DNA from: Rhizorhabdus phycosphaerae | GTDB taxonomy: Bacteria > Pseudomonadota > Alphaproteobacteria > Sphingomonadales > Sphingomonadaceae | DNA: 64,000 bases | Assembly: GCF_011044255.1 (NCBI RefSeq) | Contig: NZ_CP049107.1 | Coordinates: forward strand, 4,089,001-4,153,000 | Direction: 5' to 3' | Shown here: positions 49,155 to 57,725 of the stretch, piece after piece | Layout of the letters: the number at the start of each line of letters is the position of its first letter | Numbering within the stretch: the first letter of the stretch is position 1 | Program-made: the position numbers and the translations under genes | Notes under the pieces: model-generated | Told to the model about the DNA's origin: nothing | What the model saw: the letters and a program-made list of their open reading frames with translations, nothing else | The model's database searches: none

Positions 49155-49994
49155 TCAGGCCGGCGTCTTCGGCTCTGCGGGCCTCTCGGCCGCCGGCGCC
49201 GGCATATGTTCGGCGGCGAGCAGCACCTCCGGGCGGTTCTCCGGTGCGATGCCGTAGCTCGGCGGCCAAGCCTTTGCCGGCAGGTGGAAGGTTCCGAACA
49301 TCCGGTCGTAGATCGGCAGGACCGAGGCATAGTTGCGGTTCACCTGCTCGTCGCGCGAATGGTGCCAATGGTGGAAACGCGGTGTCGACAGCAACTGTTC
49401 GAACCAGGGCAGGCTGACATTCAGATTGGCGTGGATGAAGAAGCCCCAGAAGGTGCCGATGATCAGCACGATAACCGGTACGAGGCTTCCCGAGCCGGCC
49501 CCCGGCGAGCCGAAGCCGGCGATGTTGACCAGTGTCAGCCCGAACATGCGGGTGAGGATGATATCCACCGGATGGGCGCGCGTGTTGATCAGCCAGTCCA
49601 TCCGCTGCGGTTCGTGATGGGTCGCATGGAAGCGCCATAGCCATGGCACTTCGTGCATCAGCCTGTGACCCCAGTAGAAGCCGAACTCGCCGATCGCCAG
49701 CGCGACGAGGATCTGCAGCCAGATCGGCAGGCCGATGATCCACAGCGTGTAGGCTTCGGGCACGATCTGTCTTCCGGTCGCCCCTATCACCGCCATGGGC
49801 ATCGCCAGGACGAGGGTCGGGATCAGGCCCGTCATGAAGAAATAGGCGAGGTCGGCGAGCATCTGCGGACGCAATGTCGTCTGGCGGTGGCGACCGGCCA
49901 GCCGTTCGAGTGGCACGAAGATAGCCGTCAGCAGGACGAGCCAGACGAAAAGGCTCATTGCCGTGCGCAGATAATGCTCGAGGTCAGGCGCCAT
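49155..49994 (-). CDS. sterol desaturase/fatty-acid hydroxylase-family protein
   Basis: 279-residue inner-membrane di-iron hydroxylase with four to five helices. Histidine boxes: HRLMH, HATHH and HHWHH, in the family order. Members hydroxylate sterols, carotenoids or lipids, including sphingolipid-like chains; the substrate is unknown. ATG 49994 begins it. It is convergent with the chorismate mutase-like gene; both stops (TGA) lie 2 nt apart. Confidence 0.9.
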   Translation of the reverse strand: MAPDLEHYLRTAMSLFVWLVLLTAIFVPLERLAGRHRQTTLRPQMLADLAYFFMTGLIPTLVLAMPMAVIGATGRQIVPEAYTLWIIGLPIWLQILVALAIGEFGFYWGHRLMHEVPWLWRFHATHHEPQRMDWLINTRAHPVDIILTRMFGLTLVNIAGFGSPGAGSGSLVPVIVLIIGTFWGFFIHANLNVSLPWFEQLLSTPRFHHWHHSRDEQVNRNYASVLPIYDRMFGTFHLPAKAWPPSYGIAPENRPEVLLAAEHMPAPAAERPAEPKTPA

Positions 49995-50064
49995 GCTTTA
50001 CCTTAGACCGTCGGGGTGGGGCCGTCATCCGCCCATGCGGACAGGCCGCAGGGCGCGGAACCCC

Positions 50065-50934
50065 TCAGATGATCTGGGCGTGCCCGGGGGTCTGCCGAAG
50101 GGGAGACTGCCGACGCCCCCGCATCACGCCACCGATCAGCCCGAAGCCGACCAGCATCATCGCCCAGGTCGTGGGTTCCGGAACCGCCTGGAGGCCGATA
50201 CCGTCGATCAGCGCGAAAGGCGGCTGACCCAGCGGCGTACCATAGGCAAGCAGCGACAGCGTCTGCGTCGAGGAGGTGGCCGTGAACGTCAGATATTCAT
50301 AGCGCCACGGCACGAAGCCATGCTCCGGTACGCTGACCATGCCGGTACCCACGATCTGGCTATCCACGCCTGTGAAGGTCGAATAGCCGTCGCCATTGGC
50401 ATCGTAACTGGTGGTGTAGGCGCAGGTGCCGAAGCAGATGTTCCAGCCGCTTGCCGTGTCGCCGTTGAAATTGATGCCATATTGCTGGCCTGCCGCCCAC
50501 CAGAAGGTCACGGCATATTGCTGACCCACGGTCAGGCCCGTCACGGTCTGCGACAGCGGCGCGTTCAGATAAGCGCCGTCGGCCGCAACGAAATTGCCGC
50601 CGACCGGGCTGGCGGTGATGCCGTTGCTGACGCCGGTTCCCGGCATGCCCCACAGCTGAAGGTAGGCGGGCGTGGTCGGACTACCCGACGCCGATGCGGA
50701 CAGATCGGGCGTGAAGATGAAATTATAGCCGGCATTATCCCAGCCCTGCACGGTCTGGTCGGTGAAGTAAGGCCCCCAGGATGTACCGGGGTAGACCGGA
50801 TTGCCGCCGCCATCGAGATAGAAGAAGGAGGTTGTCTCAAACCCGCCGTTGACCAGCAGATTGGCTGCATGAGCCTGGGCCGCCGACAGGCAGGCAGCCA
50901 GCACAGCAAGCAGCGCGACGAGCTTGTTACGCAT
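50065..50934 (-). CDS. PEPxxWA-CTERM exported protein
   Basis: 289 residues. A signal peptide (LVALLAVLAACLSAAQAHA) precedes a jelly-roll-like extracellular domain (NLLVNGGFETTSF, repeated SQTVTGLTVGQQYAVTFWW). The C-terminal sorting signal is VPEPTTWAMMLVGFGLIGGVMRGRR: PEP motif, membrane helix, Arg-rich tail. Such proteins are processed by an exosortase, which is not in this window. The start ATG 50934 is the one that makes the signal peptide. Possible partner of surface polysaccharide. Confidence 0.9.
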   Translation of the reverse strand: MRNKLVALLAVLAACLSAAQAHAANLLVNGGFETTSFFYLDGGGNPVYPGTSWGPYFTDQTVQGWDNAGYNFIFTPDLSASASGSPTTPAYLQLWGMPGTGVSNGITASPVGGNFVAADGAYLNAPLSQTVTGLTVGQQYAVTFWWAAGQQYGINFNGDTASGWNICFGTCAYTTSYDANGDGYSTFTGVDSQIVGTGMVSVPEHGFVPWRYEYLTFTATSSTQTLSLLAYGTPLGQPPFALIDGIGLQAVPEPTTWAMMLVGFGLIGGVMRGRRQSPLRQTPGHAQII

Positions 50935-51087
50935 CCAACCAAGGCCCCCGATACACAATACGCATATAAGGTGATCTACAGTATACAATTGGTAAATGCA
51001 AGATTCCGCAGATTTTAGCGGTTTACATCCAGTTTACAATTGCTATGATCTCGCGTTAACCCTCCAAGCGGCGGTAAGTTGCCGAAA

Positions 51088-51816
51088 TTACCGAGGGCGA
51101 GGTCTTTCCAACGCGGTCAAAACTCCCCGCATCGTTCGCACCTCTTGAGCATTCCACGCCGGTTTGGTGAGAAGCCCCCGAAGCATGCGCTTGGTCGTCG
51201 GTACCCTGTCGGGCGGGAAGAAATATCCCGATTCGTCGAGCATACGGTCGAGATGGTCGATCAGCCCGTCGAGCTCGACTTGCGAGGCGGGCGGATCGAG
51301 TTCGGTCGCGGTCGGGGAGACCAGCGCCTCGCCCTTCGACCATTCATAGGCGACAAGGATGACCGCCTGGGCCAGGTTCAGGCTGCCGAACTCGGGATTG
51401 ATCGGAACCGTCAGGATCGTCCGAGCGATCGCGACATCGTCGGTCTCCAGGCCGGAGCGTTCGGCGCCGAACAGGATCGCCGAGCGGCCAGGCTCGCTCC
51501 GGATCGCACCTGCAGCCTCTTCCGGCGTCATGACCGGCTTGGTTACGCCCCGCTTGCGCACGGTGGTAGCGAAGACGTGCGTGCAATCCGAGATCGCCTC
51601 GGCGACGCTGTCATAGACGCGCGCGCGCTCGAGGACGACATCGGCGCCCGACGCGGCAGGCCCCGCCTGCGGATTGGGCCAGCCGTCGCGCGGCGCAACC
51701 AGCCGCATGTCGGTCAGCCCGAAGTTCAGCATGGCGCGGGCCGCCTTGCCGATATTCTCGCCGAGCTGAGGACGGACGAGAACAATCGCGGGTTGCGGGG
51801 TGGTGCTTCCGCTCAC
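51088..51816 (-). CDS. trmJ: tRNA (cytidine/uridine-2'-O-)-methyltransferase TrmJ
   Basis: 242-residue SPOUT enzyme that 2'-O-methylates position 32 of tRNAs with S-adenosylmethionine. Motifs: [24 protein letters not shown] (motif 1), [15 protein letters not shown] (motif 2) and [23 protein letters not shown] (motif 3, the knotted site). It overlaps nrdR by 4 nt and is the last gene of rpiB-glyA-nrdR-trmJ. Confidence 0.92.
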   Translation of the reverse strand: MSGSTTPQPAIVLVRPQLGENIGKAARAMLNFGLTDMRLVAPRDGWPNPQAGPAASGADVVLERARVYDSVAEAISDCTHVFATTVRKRGVTKPVMTPEEAAGAIRSEPGRSAILFGAERSGLETDDVAIARTILTVPINPEFGSLNLAQAVILVAYEWSKGEALVSPTATELDPPASQVELDGLIDHLDRMLDESGYFFPPDRVPTTKRMLRGLLTKPAWNAQEVRTMRGVLTALERPRPR

Positions 51817-52274
51817 TCGCGACCCGCCTCGCTGACGGCACCGGCGAAATCCTCGAAGTCCTTCGCCTCGGTGAAGTCCTTGTAGACGCTGGCGAAGCGG
51901 ATATAGGCGACGCTATCGAGTGCCTTGAGCCCGTCCATCACCATCTCGCCGACCGCATTGGCCGCGATCTCGCTATCGCCGGTCGTCTCGATCTGGCGCT
52001 GGATCGCTGTCGCGAGGCGTTCGATGCGCGCGGGATCCACCGGCCGCTTGCGGCAGGCCACAGCGATCGACCGTTCGAGCTTCGAGCGATCGAACGGCTC
52101 GCGCCGGCCGTCGCTCTTCACCACCGTCATTTCGCGCAGCTGGATCCGCTCGAACGTCGTGAAGCGCGCGCCGCAGCCTTCGCATTGGCGCCGGCGCCGG
52201 ATCGCCGCCCCATCGTCGGTGGGGCGGCTGTCCTTCACCTGGCTGTCTTCATGCGAGCAGAAGGGGCAGCGCAA
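51813..52274 (-). CDS. nrdR: transcriptional repressor NrdR
   Basis: 153-residue ATP/dATP-sensing repressor of ribonucleotide reductase genes. It opens with the zinc ribbon [17 protein letters not shown], then [13 protein letters not shown], followed by the ATP-cone ([20 protein letters not shown]). The family always begins MRCPFC, which forces a TTG start at 52274, immediately after the glyA TAA. The odd start codon plus abutting stop implies translational coupling to glyA. The C-terminus is typical. Confidence 0.95.
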   Translation of the reverse strand: MRCPFCSHEDSQVKDSRPTDDGAAIRRRRQCEGCGARFTTFERIQLREMTVVKSDGRREPFDRSKLERSIAVACRKRPVDPARIERLATAIQRQIETTGDSEIAANAVGEMVMDGLKALDSVAYIRFASVYKDFTEAKDFEDFAGAVSEAGRE

Positions 52275-53591
52275 TTAGAGCTCCGGATAGATCGGGAAGC
52301 GATCGCACAGCGCCTCGACGCGGGCACGCACATGCGCTTCGGTCTGGCCATTGCCTTCGGGACCGTTCTTGGCGAGTCCATCGAGGACGTCGGCGATCAT
52401 GTCGGCGATCTCGCGGAACTCGGCCGGGCCGAAGCCGCGGGTGGTGCCGGCGGGAGAACCGACGCGGATGCCCGACGTCTTGACCGGCGGCAGTGGATCG
52501 TTCGGCACGCCATTCTTGTTGCAGGTGATGCCGGCGCGCTCGAGCGCCTCATCGGCGTCGCGGCCGGTCACGCCGATCGGGCGCAGATCGACCAGCGCAA
52601 GATGCGTGTCGGTGCCGCCCGAGACGAGGTCGGCGCCGCGCTCCTTGAGGCGCGCCGCGAGGACCTTGGCGTTCTCGACCACGGCGGCGGCATAGGATTT
52701 GAATTCCGGCTGCAGCGCTTCGCCGAAGGCAACCGCCTTGGCGGCGATCACATGCATCAGCGGGCCGCCCTGGAGGCCGGGGAAGACCGCCGAGTTGATC
52801 TTCTTCGCGATCGCCTCGTCATTGGTCATGATCATGCCGCCGCGCGGACCGCGCAGGGTCTTGTGCGTCGTCGTGGTCACGACATGGGCATGTTCGAACG
52901 GGCTCGCGTGGACGCCGCCTGCCACGAGACCGGCGAAATGCGCCATGTCGACCATGAACAGCGCGCCGACCTCGTCCGCGATCGCGCGGAAGCGGGCAAA
53001 GTCGATCTGGCGCGGATAGGCCGAGCCGCCGGTGATGATCAGGGTCGGCTTGTGCTCGCGCGCCAGCGCCTCGACCTGGTCGAAGTCGATCAAATGATCG
53101 TCGGGACGGACGCCATATTGGATGGCGTTATACCACTTTCCCGACAGCGCGGCCTTGGCGCCGTGGGTAAGGTGACCGCCCGCGTCGAGGCTGAGGCCCA
53201 TGATCGTGTCGCCGGGCTTCGTCAGCGCCAGCATGACCGCGCCGTTCGCCTGCGCGCCCGAGTGCGGCTGGACATTGGCGAAGCCGCAGCCGAACAGCTC
53301 CTTGGCGCGGTCGATCGCCAGCTGCTCGACCACGTCGGACGGATGGCAGCCCTGATAATAGCGCTTGCCGGGATAACCCTCGGCATATTTATTGGTGAAG
53401 ACCGAACCCTGCGCTTCGAGCACCGCCTTGGAGACGATGTTTTCCGATGCGATCAGTTCGATCTGCTTCTTTTCGCGCGAGATTTCCTGCTGGAGACCGG
53501 CGAAGACCGCGGGATCGGCGTCGGCGAGGCCGCGCGAGAAGAAGCCGTCCGGCTGGACCTGGGACAGGGTGGCTGCGGGGTTGCTGCTCAT
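52275..53591 (-). CDS. glyA: serine hydroxymethyltransferase
   Basis: 438-residue PLP enzyme interconverting serine and glycine with tetrahydrofolate. Visible: [33 protein letters not shown], the PLP-lysine segment [16 protein letters not shown], and [16 protein letters not shown]. Length is usual. ATG 53591 overlaps the rpiB stop by 4 nt; nrdR starts right after its stop. It is the core of a one-carbon/pentose operon. Confidence 0.97.
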   Translation of the reverse strand: MSSNPAATLSQVQPDGFFSRGLADADPAVFAGLQQEISREKKQIELIASENIVSKAVLEAQGSVFTNKYAEGYPGKRYYQGCHPSDVVEQLAIDRAKELFGCGFANVQPHSGAQANGAVMLALTKPGDTIMGLSLDAGGHLTHGAKAALSGKWYNAIQYGVRPDDHLIDFDQVEALAREHKPTLIITGGSAYPRQIDFARFRAIADEVGALFMVDMAHFAGLVAGGVHASPFEHAHVVTTTTHKTLRGPRGGMIMTNDEAIAKKINSAVFPGLQGGPLMHVIAAKAVAFGEALQPEFKSYAAAVVENAKVLAARLKERGADLVSGGTDTHLALVDLRPIGVTGRDADEALERAGITCNKNGVPNDPLPPVKTSGIRVGSPAGTTRGFGPAEFREIADMIADVLDGLAKNGPEGNGQTEAHVRARVEALCDRFPIYPEL

Positions 53592-54046
53592 GCGGGTTCC
53601 TTGTCGAACGCGGGGTTGGAGAGCTTGTCGACGCGGCGGAGATGGCGATCTCCGGCGAAGTCCGTCGACAGGAAGGCGGCGGCGCAGGCGCGGGCCTGCT
53701 CGATGCCGATGAGTCGAGCGCCCATGGCGATGACGTTCGCGTCATTGTGCTCGCGCGAGAGGCGGGCGGACAATTCTTCCGAAACGAGCGCACAGCGCGC
53801 GGCGGGGTGACGGTTGACCGCGATCGAGATGCCGATCCCCGAGCCGCACAGAGCGATGCCCTTGGTGGCGCGCCCATCGGCGATCGCCTGGGCCAGCTTG
53901 TAGCCATAATCGGGATAGTCGACCGAAGCCGTGCTGTCAGGCCCGAGGTCCAAGACCTCATGGCCCTGGTCGCGGAGCCAGTCCGCCAGCGCGGCTTTCA
54001 TGTCGAATGCGGCATGATCGGATGCGATGGCGATGGTCTCGGCCAT
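53588..54046 (-). CDS. rpiB: ribose-5-phosphate isomerase B
   Basis: 152-residue RpiB/LacAB-family isomerase converting ribulose-5-phosphate and ribose-5-phosphate. Visible: [26 protein letters not shown], and the active-site Cys segment [15 protein letters not shown] weak RBS precedes ATG 54046. It is first in the rpiB-glyA-nrdR-trmJ unit. Confidence 0.95.
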   Translation of the reverse strand: MAETIAIASDHAAFDMKAALADWLRDQGHEVLDLGPDSTASVDYPDYGYKLAQAIADGRATKGIALCGSGIGISIAVNRHPAARCALVSEELSARLSREHNDANVIAMGARLIGIEQARACAAAFLSTDFAGDRHLRRVDKLSNPAFDKEPA

Positions 54047-54253
54047 ATCCTGTCCAGTGCTTTACGAGTCGGGTGCGGCAACCCTCTAGGGACCAAAGCG
54101 CCGCGCTGCAATGCCGCGAAAGGATGACAAAAGGGAACCGATGAGCATGCTGGCCGCTCTTCACCCGATCGCTTTTCGGTTGACCGGCGCTGTCCCTATC
54201 CCGTTCAAGGTGCCGCATCACAAATCGAGACGTCGTTGACGGAGCATAATTCG

Positions 54254-54760
54254 ATGAAGACCTTTACCGTTTCCAGCCTTGCGGCTCTCGCTCTCCTCGC
54301 GGCCTGCGCGCGCGGCGAGGATGCTCAGCCGATCGAAAATGTCTCGCTCGTCGATAAGGCCGCCGTCGACACGCTCGATGAAGAGGCTCCCGCCGACAAC
54401 GCGGCGTCGCCGCTGCCGACCGACGCCTGGGTCGGCAAGTGGATCGGCGTCGAGGGGCTTGTCCTCGATATCCAGCCGGCCGGCGAGCGCGGGCGCTACG
54501 TGCTCAGCGTGACGCTGATGGACGGCACCAAAAGCTACGAAGGAACGGCTGATGGCGATCTCATCCGCTTCACCCGCAACGGTCGCCCGGAAAGCGTCCG
54601 CGCTGCAACGGGCGACCAGACCGGGCTCAAGTGGCTGGCCGGCAAGCAGAACTGCCTGATGATCCAGCAGGGCGAGGGCTTCTGCCGCGAAGACGGCACC
54701 GCGCCAGCGGCCGGCAATGCGGCTGCACCCGTTCCAGCGGAGGTGGCGCCCAAGCCTTGA
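54254..54760 (+). CDS. putative lipoprotein, unknown
   Basis: 168 residues. The N-terminus TVSSLAALALLAACARG contains a lipobox (LAAC). The mature part holds an Asp/Ala-rich linker and a small beta domain (WVGKWIGVEGLVLDIQPAGERGRYVLSVTLMDG, with LAGKQNCLMIQQGEGFC containing two Cys). This recalls sphingomonad hypothetical lipoproteins. ATG 54254 has GGAG upstream. Confidence 0.75.
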   Translation: MKTFTVSSLAALALLAACARGEDAQPIENVSLVDKAAVDTLDEEAPADNAASPLPTDAWVGKWIGVEGLVLDIQPAGERGRYVLSVTLMDGTKSYEGTADGDLIRFTRNGRPESVRAATGDQTGLKWLAGKQNCLMIQQGEGFCREDGTAPAAGNAAAPVPAEVAPKP

Positions 54761-54778
54761 AATGGCCGGTTTTCGGGT

Positions 54779-54784
54779 CTAGGG
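54779..54784 (+). promoter_or_regulatory. -10-like element (CTAGGG), 8 nt before a start codon
   Basis: TTGAAA-N16-CTAGGG lies 8 nt before ATG 54793, the best of the short-leader promoters seen. Confidence 0.55.
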
Positions 54785-54792
54785 GCGCGCGG

Positions 54793-55053
54793 ATGACCAA
54801 GCCCGCCCCCCTGATCTCGGCAGAGGAGTTCGCCCGTCGTGCGCGCGACATCGTCGCGACGAGCAGCGGGCATGAGGCGCATCGCGCGCTGGACATCCTG
54901 ACCAACGACGTGCTGCGCGGCCTGGGCTATGGCGAGGGCATCGATATCTTCGAGGCGGCCGTGGCGCATTGGCACGAGGCGGCGCATCCCTATCCGCATG
55001 TCGGTCCTTGTCCCGACTGCGAACGCGATGCGGAGAGCCGCGCCGCCGCCTGA
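54793..55053 (+). CDS. small protein of unknown function
   Basis: 86 residues. ISAEEFARRARDIVATSSGHEAHRALDILTNDVLRGLGYGEGIDIFEAAVAHWH is helical; the C-terminus ends PHVGPCPDCERDAESRAAA with a CxxC pair. I do not recognise a named family. The promoter-like sequence 8 nt upstream and absence of SD suggest a leaderless transcript. It lies on the same strand as, and before, ada. Confidence 0.7.
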   Translation: MTKPAPLISAEEFARRARDIVATSSGHEAHRALDILTNDVLRGLGYGEGIDIFEAAVAHWHEAAHPYPHVGPCPDCERDAESRAAA

Positions 55054-55079
55054 TCGCGTCGACCGATCCCCGTCCGTTC

Positions 55080-55094
55080 AATTCGAAAGCAAGA
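55080..55094 (+). promoter_or_regulatory. possible Ada box
   Basis: AATTCGAAAGCAAGA resembles the E. coli ada-gene box (AATT, then AAAGCGCAAG) with spacing changes. It is 70 nt before the ada ATG. Similarity is modest. Confidence 0.3.
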
Positions 55095-55164
55095 GGCGGG
55101 GAGCGCGTTGCCCCGCAGACCCTCATGATCCTCTCGACACATCATCGGTCGAAGGAGCTATGAG

Positions 55165-56220
55165 ATGCTGATGGACGCCATCGTCGAAGATCCCCGCTGG
55201 AGCCAGTTGCTGGCGCGCTCGGCTGCGGCCGACGGCAGCTTCGTTTATTCGGTCGCATCCACCGGGGTCTATTGCCGGCCCAGCTGCGGCGCCCGGACGC
55301 CCAAGCCCGCCAATGTCCGCTTCCATGCCGGGCCGACCGAGGCCGAGGCTGCCGGCTTTCGCCCGTGCAAGCGGTGCCGTCCCAACGAGGCGCCCCGTGC
55401 CGAGCGCCAGGCGGCGCTGGTGGCGGAGGCCTGCCGCATGATCGAAGCGGCCGAGGAGCCGCCATCGCTCGGCCAGCTAGCCGACGCTGCCGGCGTCAGT
55501 CCCTATCATTTCCACCGCATGTTCAAGGCGGTCACCGGGCTTACCCCGAAGGGTTATGCCGTCGCTCACCGGGCCGGCCGGGTCCGCTCGGCGCTCGAGG
55601 CGGGCGAGCATGTCACCCGCGCCTTGTACGAAGCGGGGTTCGGATCGAGCGGTCGTTTCTATGCTGCCGCCGACGCCGCGCTCGGCATGCCACCCGCCGC
55701 CTATCGCCGGGGCGGACAGGCGATGGATGTGCGCTATGCGACGGCGGCCTGCTCGCTCGGCCGCGTACTCGCCGCCGCCAGCGAGCGCGGCATCTGTGCG
55801 ATTTTGATGGGCGACCAAGACGCGCCGCTGGTCGCGGACCTGCACCGCCGCTTCCCGAATGCGGCGATCAGCGAGGCCGGCGAGGCTTTCCGCGAAACGC
55901 TCGACGCCGTGGTCGCCATGATCGAGGAGCCGGCCCGGGGAATGGCGCTGCCGCTCGACATTCGCGGGACGGCCTTCCAGCAGCGGGTGTGGCAGGCGCT
56001 GCGCGCCATTCCGTCGGGTGAGACGCGCAGCTACGCGGAGGTGGCGCAGGCGATCGGCGAGCCGCGCGCGTCGCGCGCGGTGGCTGCCGCCTGTGCGGCG
56101 AATGCCATAGCGGTGGCGGTGCCGTGCCACCGGGTGTTGCGGTCGGACGGGTCGATCACCGGCTATCGCTGGGGGCCGGATCGCAAGCGCCGCCTGCTGG
56201 CACGCGAGAGCGAGGGGTAA
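55165..56220 (+). CDS. ada: bifunctional Ada: methylphosphotriester sensor and O6-alkylguanine methyltransferase
   Basis: 351 residues. N-terminal Ada_Zn_bind domain with GVYCRPSCGARTP and FRPCKRCRP holding the four zinc/methyl-acceptor cysteines. Central AraC-type HTH (SLGQLADAAGVSPYHFHRMFKAVTGLTPKGYA). C-terminal methyltransferase with the acceptor Cys in VPCHRVLRSDG (C321). Methylation of the first domain turns it into an activator of the adaptive response, including its own gene. ATG 55165 has AAGGAG upstream. It is followed by a convergent ampG. Confidence 0.95.
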   Translation: MLMDAIVEDPRWSQLLARSAAADGSFVYSVASTGVYCRPSCGARTPKPANVRFHAGPTEAEAAGFRPCKRCRPNEAPRAERQAALVAEACRMIEAAEEPPSLGQLADAAGVSPYHFHRMFKAVTGLTPKGYAVAHRAGRVRSALEAGEHVTRALYEAGFGSSGRFYAAADAALGMPPAAYRRGGQAMDVRYATAACSLGRVLAAASERGICAILMGDQDAPLVADLHRRFPNAAISEAGEAFRETLDAVVAMIEEPARGMALPLDIRGTAFQQRVWQALRAIPSGETRSYAEVAQAIGEPRASRAVAAACAANAIAVAVPCHRVLRSDGSITGYRWGPDRKRRLLARESEG

Positions 56221-56229
56221 GGCCGGGGC

Positions 56230-57570
56230 TCAGGCCGCGGTTGCCGTCTCGTCTTCGCCCGCGCTGCCGATCGACTGGTCGATCAGCCCCGCGCGCATCA
56301 TCAGCCAGAAGAGCAGGATGCCGGGCAGGGCGGCGAGGGTGGTCAGCAGGTAGAAATTCACATAGCCGACGGCTTCGATCATCGCGCCGGCCGTGGTTCC
56401 CGTCATCACCCGCCCGACCACGCTGGCCGCCGCCGATATCAGAGCATATTGGGCGGCGGTGAAGCGCAGGTCGCACAGCGCGGAGAAATAGGCGACCACG
56501 CAGACGCCACCGATGCCACTGGCGATGTTCTCGAAGCCGATCGCTCCGGCCATCGCCCAATTGTCATGGCCGCTCGCGGCGAGCCCGGCGAAGCTCAGGT
56601 TTGAAACGGCCATGAGGATCAGGCTCAACAGCACCGATCGTTTCAGGCCCAGCCGGGAATAGAGGATGCCGCCGATGAAGATGCCGGCGAGATAGGCCCA
56701 GAAGCCGAAGCCGATATCGTAGATCGCGATTTCGTCGTTGCTGTAGCCGAGATCGTCGAAGAGCAGCCGGAAGGTGAGGTTGGCGAGCGTGTCGCCGATC
56801 TTGTGCAGCAGGATGAAGAGCAGCACGAGCATCGCGCCGCGGCGCCGGAAGAATTCGAGCAGAGGCCCGACGATCGATGCCCAGACTTCGCCGCCGCTGC
56901 GCCGGCCGGTCGGCTCGCGGTGGCGCTCGGGTTCGCCCATCACCAGCGCTGTGATCATCGCGGGCAGGGCGAAGGCGGCGCAGGCGGCATAAGCGACCTC
57001 CCAGCCGAAGCGACCGGCCAGGATCAGCGCCACGGCACCGGCCGTCGCCGATCCGATCCGCCAGCCATATTGCGACATGCCCGCGCCCACACCCAGTTGC
57101 CGCGCCTCGAGCAGTTCGATTCGATAGGCGTCGATGATGATGTCGAAGGTCGCGCCGGCCGCGCCGACCAGTATCGCCGCGACGGCGGTCTGCATCAGAC
57201 TCGCCTTGGGATCGACCAGCGCGAGATGGAATACAGCGGCGATGACGAGCAGCCCGATGACGAGCATCCAGGATACGCGCTGCCCCAACCGCCCCAGGAC
57301 GGGGAGGCGGATACCATCGACGACCCAGGCCCAGAGAAATTTAAGATTATAGACCAGGAAGGCGAGGGTGAAGGCGGTGACGGCCTTCTTGTCTATGCCG
57401 TCCTGTGCCAGGCGCGTGGTAAGGGTCGCGCCGATCATCGCGAAGGGAAAGCCAGAGCTTATGCCCAGGAACAGCGCCGAGAGCGGCGCCGGTTCCAGAT
57501 AGGGCCGGAACGCCGCGATGATGCCCCTGCCTTCGACGGTCGCGCCGTCGTCCCCCAATCCGCTTTTCAT
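56230..57570 (-). CDS. ampG: AmpG-family muropeptide permease
   Basis: 446-residue inner-membrane MFS protein with 12-14 helices. The AmpG branch signs are PLSALFLGISSGFPFAMIGATLTTRL and LAFLVYNLKFLWAWVVD. AmpG imports GlcNAc-anhydroMurNAc peptides for cell-wall recycling and beta-lactamase induction. It begins with ATG 57570, 7 nt after CTATGC, another predicted short-leader start. It is convergent with ada, 9 nt apart. Confidence 0.87.
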   Translation of the reverse strand: MKSGLGDDGATVEGRGIIAAFRPYLEPAPLSALFLGISSGFPFAMIGATLTTRLAQDGIDKKAVTAFTLAFLVYNLKFLWAWVVDGIRLPVLGRLGQRVSWMLVIGLLVIAAVFHLALVDPKASLMQTAVAAILVGAAGATFDIIIDAYRIELLEARQLGVGAGMSQYGWRIGSATAGAVALILAGRFGWEVAYAACAAFALPAMITALVMGEPERHREPTGRRSGGEVWASIVGPLLEFFRRRGAMLVLLFILLHKIGDTLANLTFRLLFDDLGYSNDEIAIYDIGFGFWAYLAGIFIGGILYSRLGLKRSVLLSLILMAVSNLSFAGLAASGHDNWAMAGAIGFENIASGIGGVCVVAYFSALCDLRFTAAQYALISAAASVVGRVMTGTTAGAMIEAVGYVNFYLLTTLAALPGILLFWLMMRAGLIDQSIGSAGEDETATAA

Positions 57571-57577
57571 CGCGCCA

Positions 57578-57583
57578 GCATAG
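57578..57583 (-). promoter_or_regulatory. -10-like element (CTATGC), 7 nt before a start codon
   Basis: Leftward CTATGC is 7 nt before ATG 57570 of ampG; no ribosome-binding site lies between. Confidence 0.45.
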
Positions 57584-57725
57584 CGAGGCCGCGCGAAGTG
57601 GGAAGGGGCGGCGTCATCCCACCATTCGTTGCGTCGCGCGGAACGCCGCCATTTTCGACACCCTTGCCCTTGACCGCGCAGCGCTTTGCGACGACCAACA
57701 TGCTTTACATATTCCGGAGACGCCC

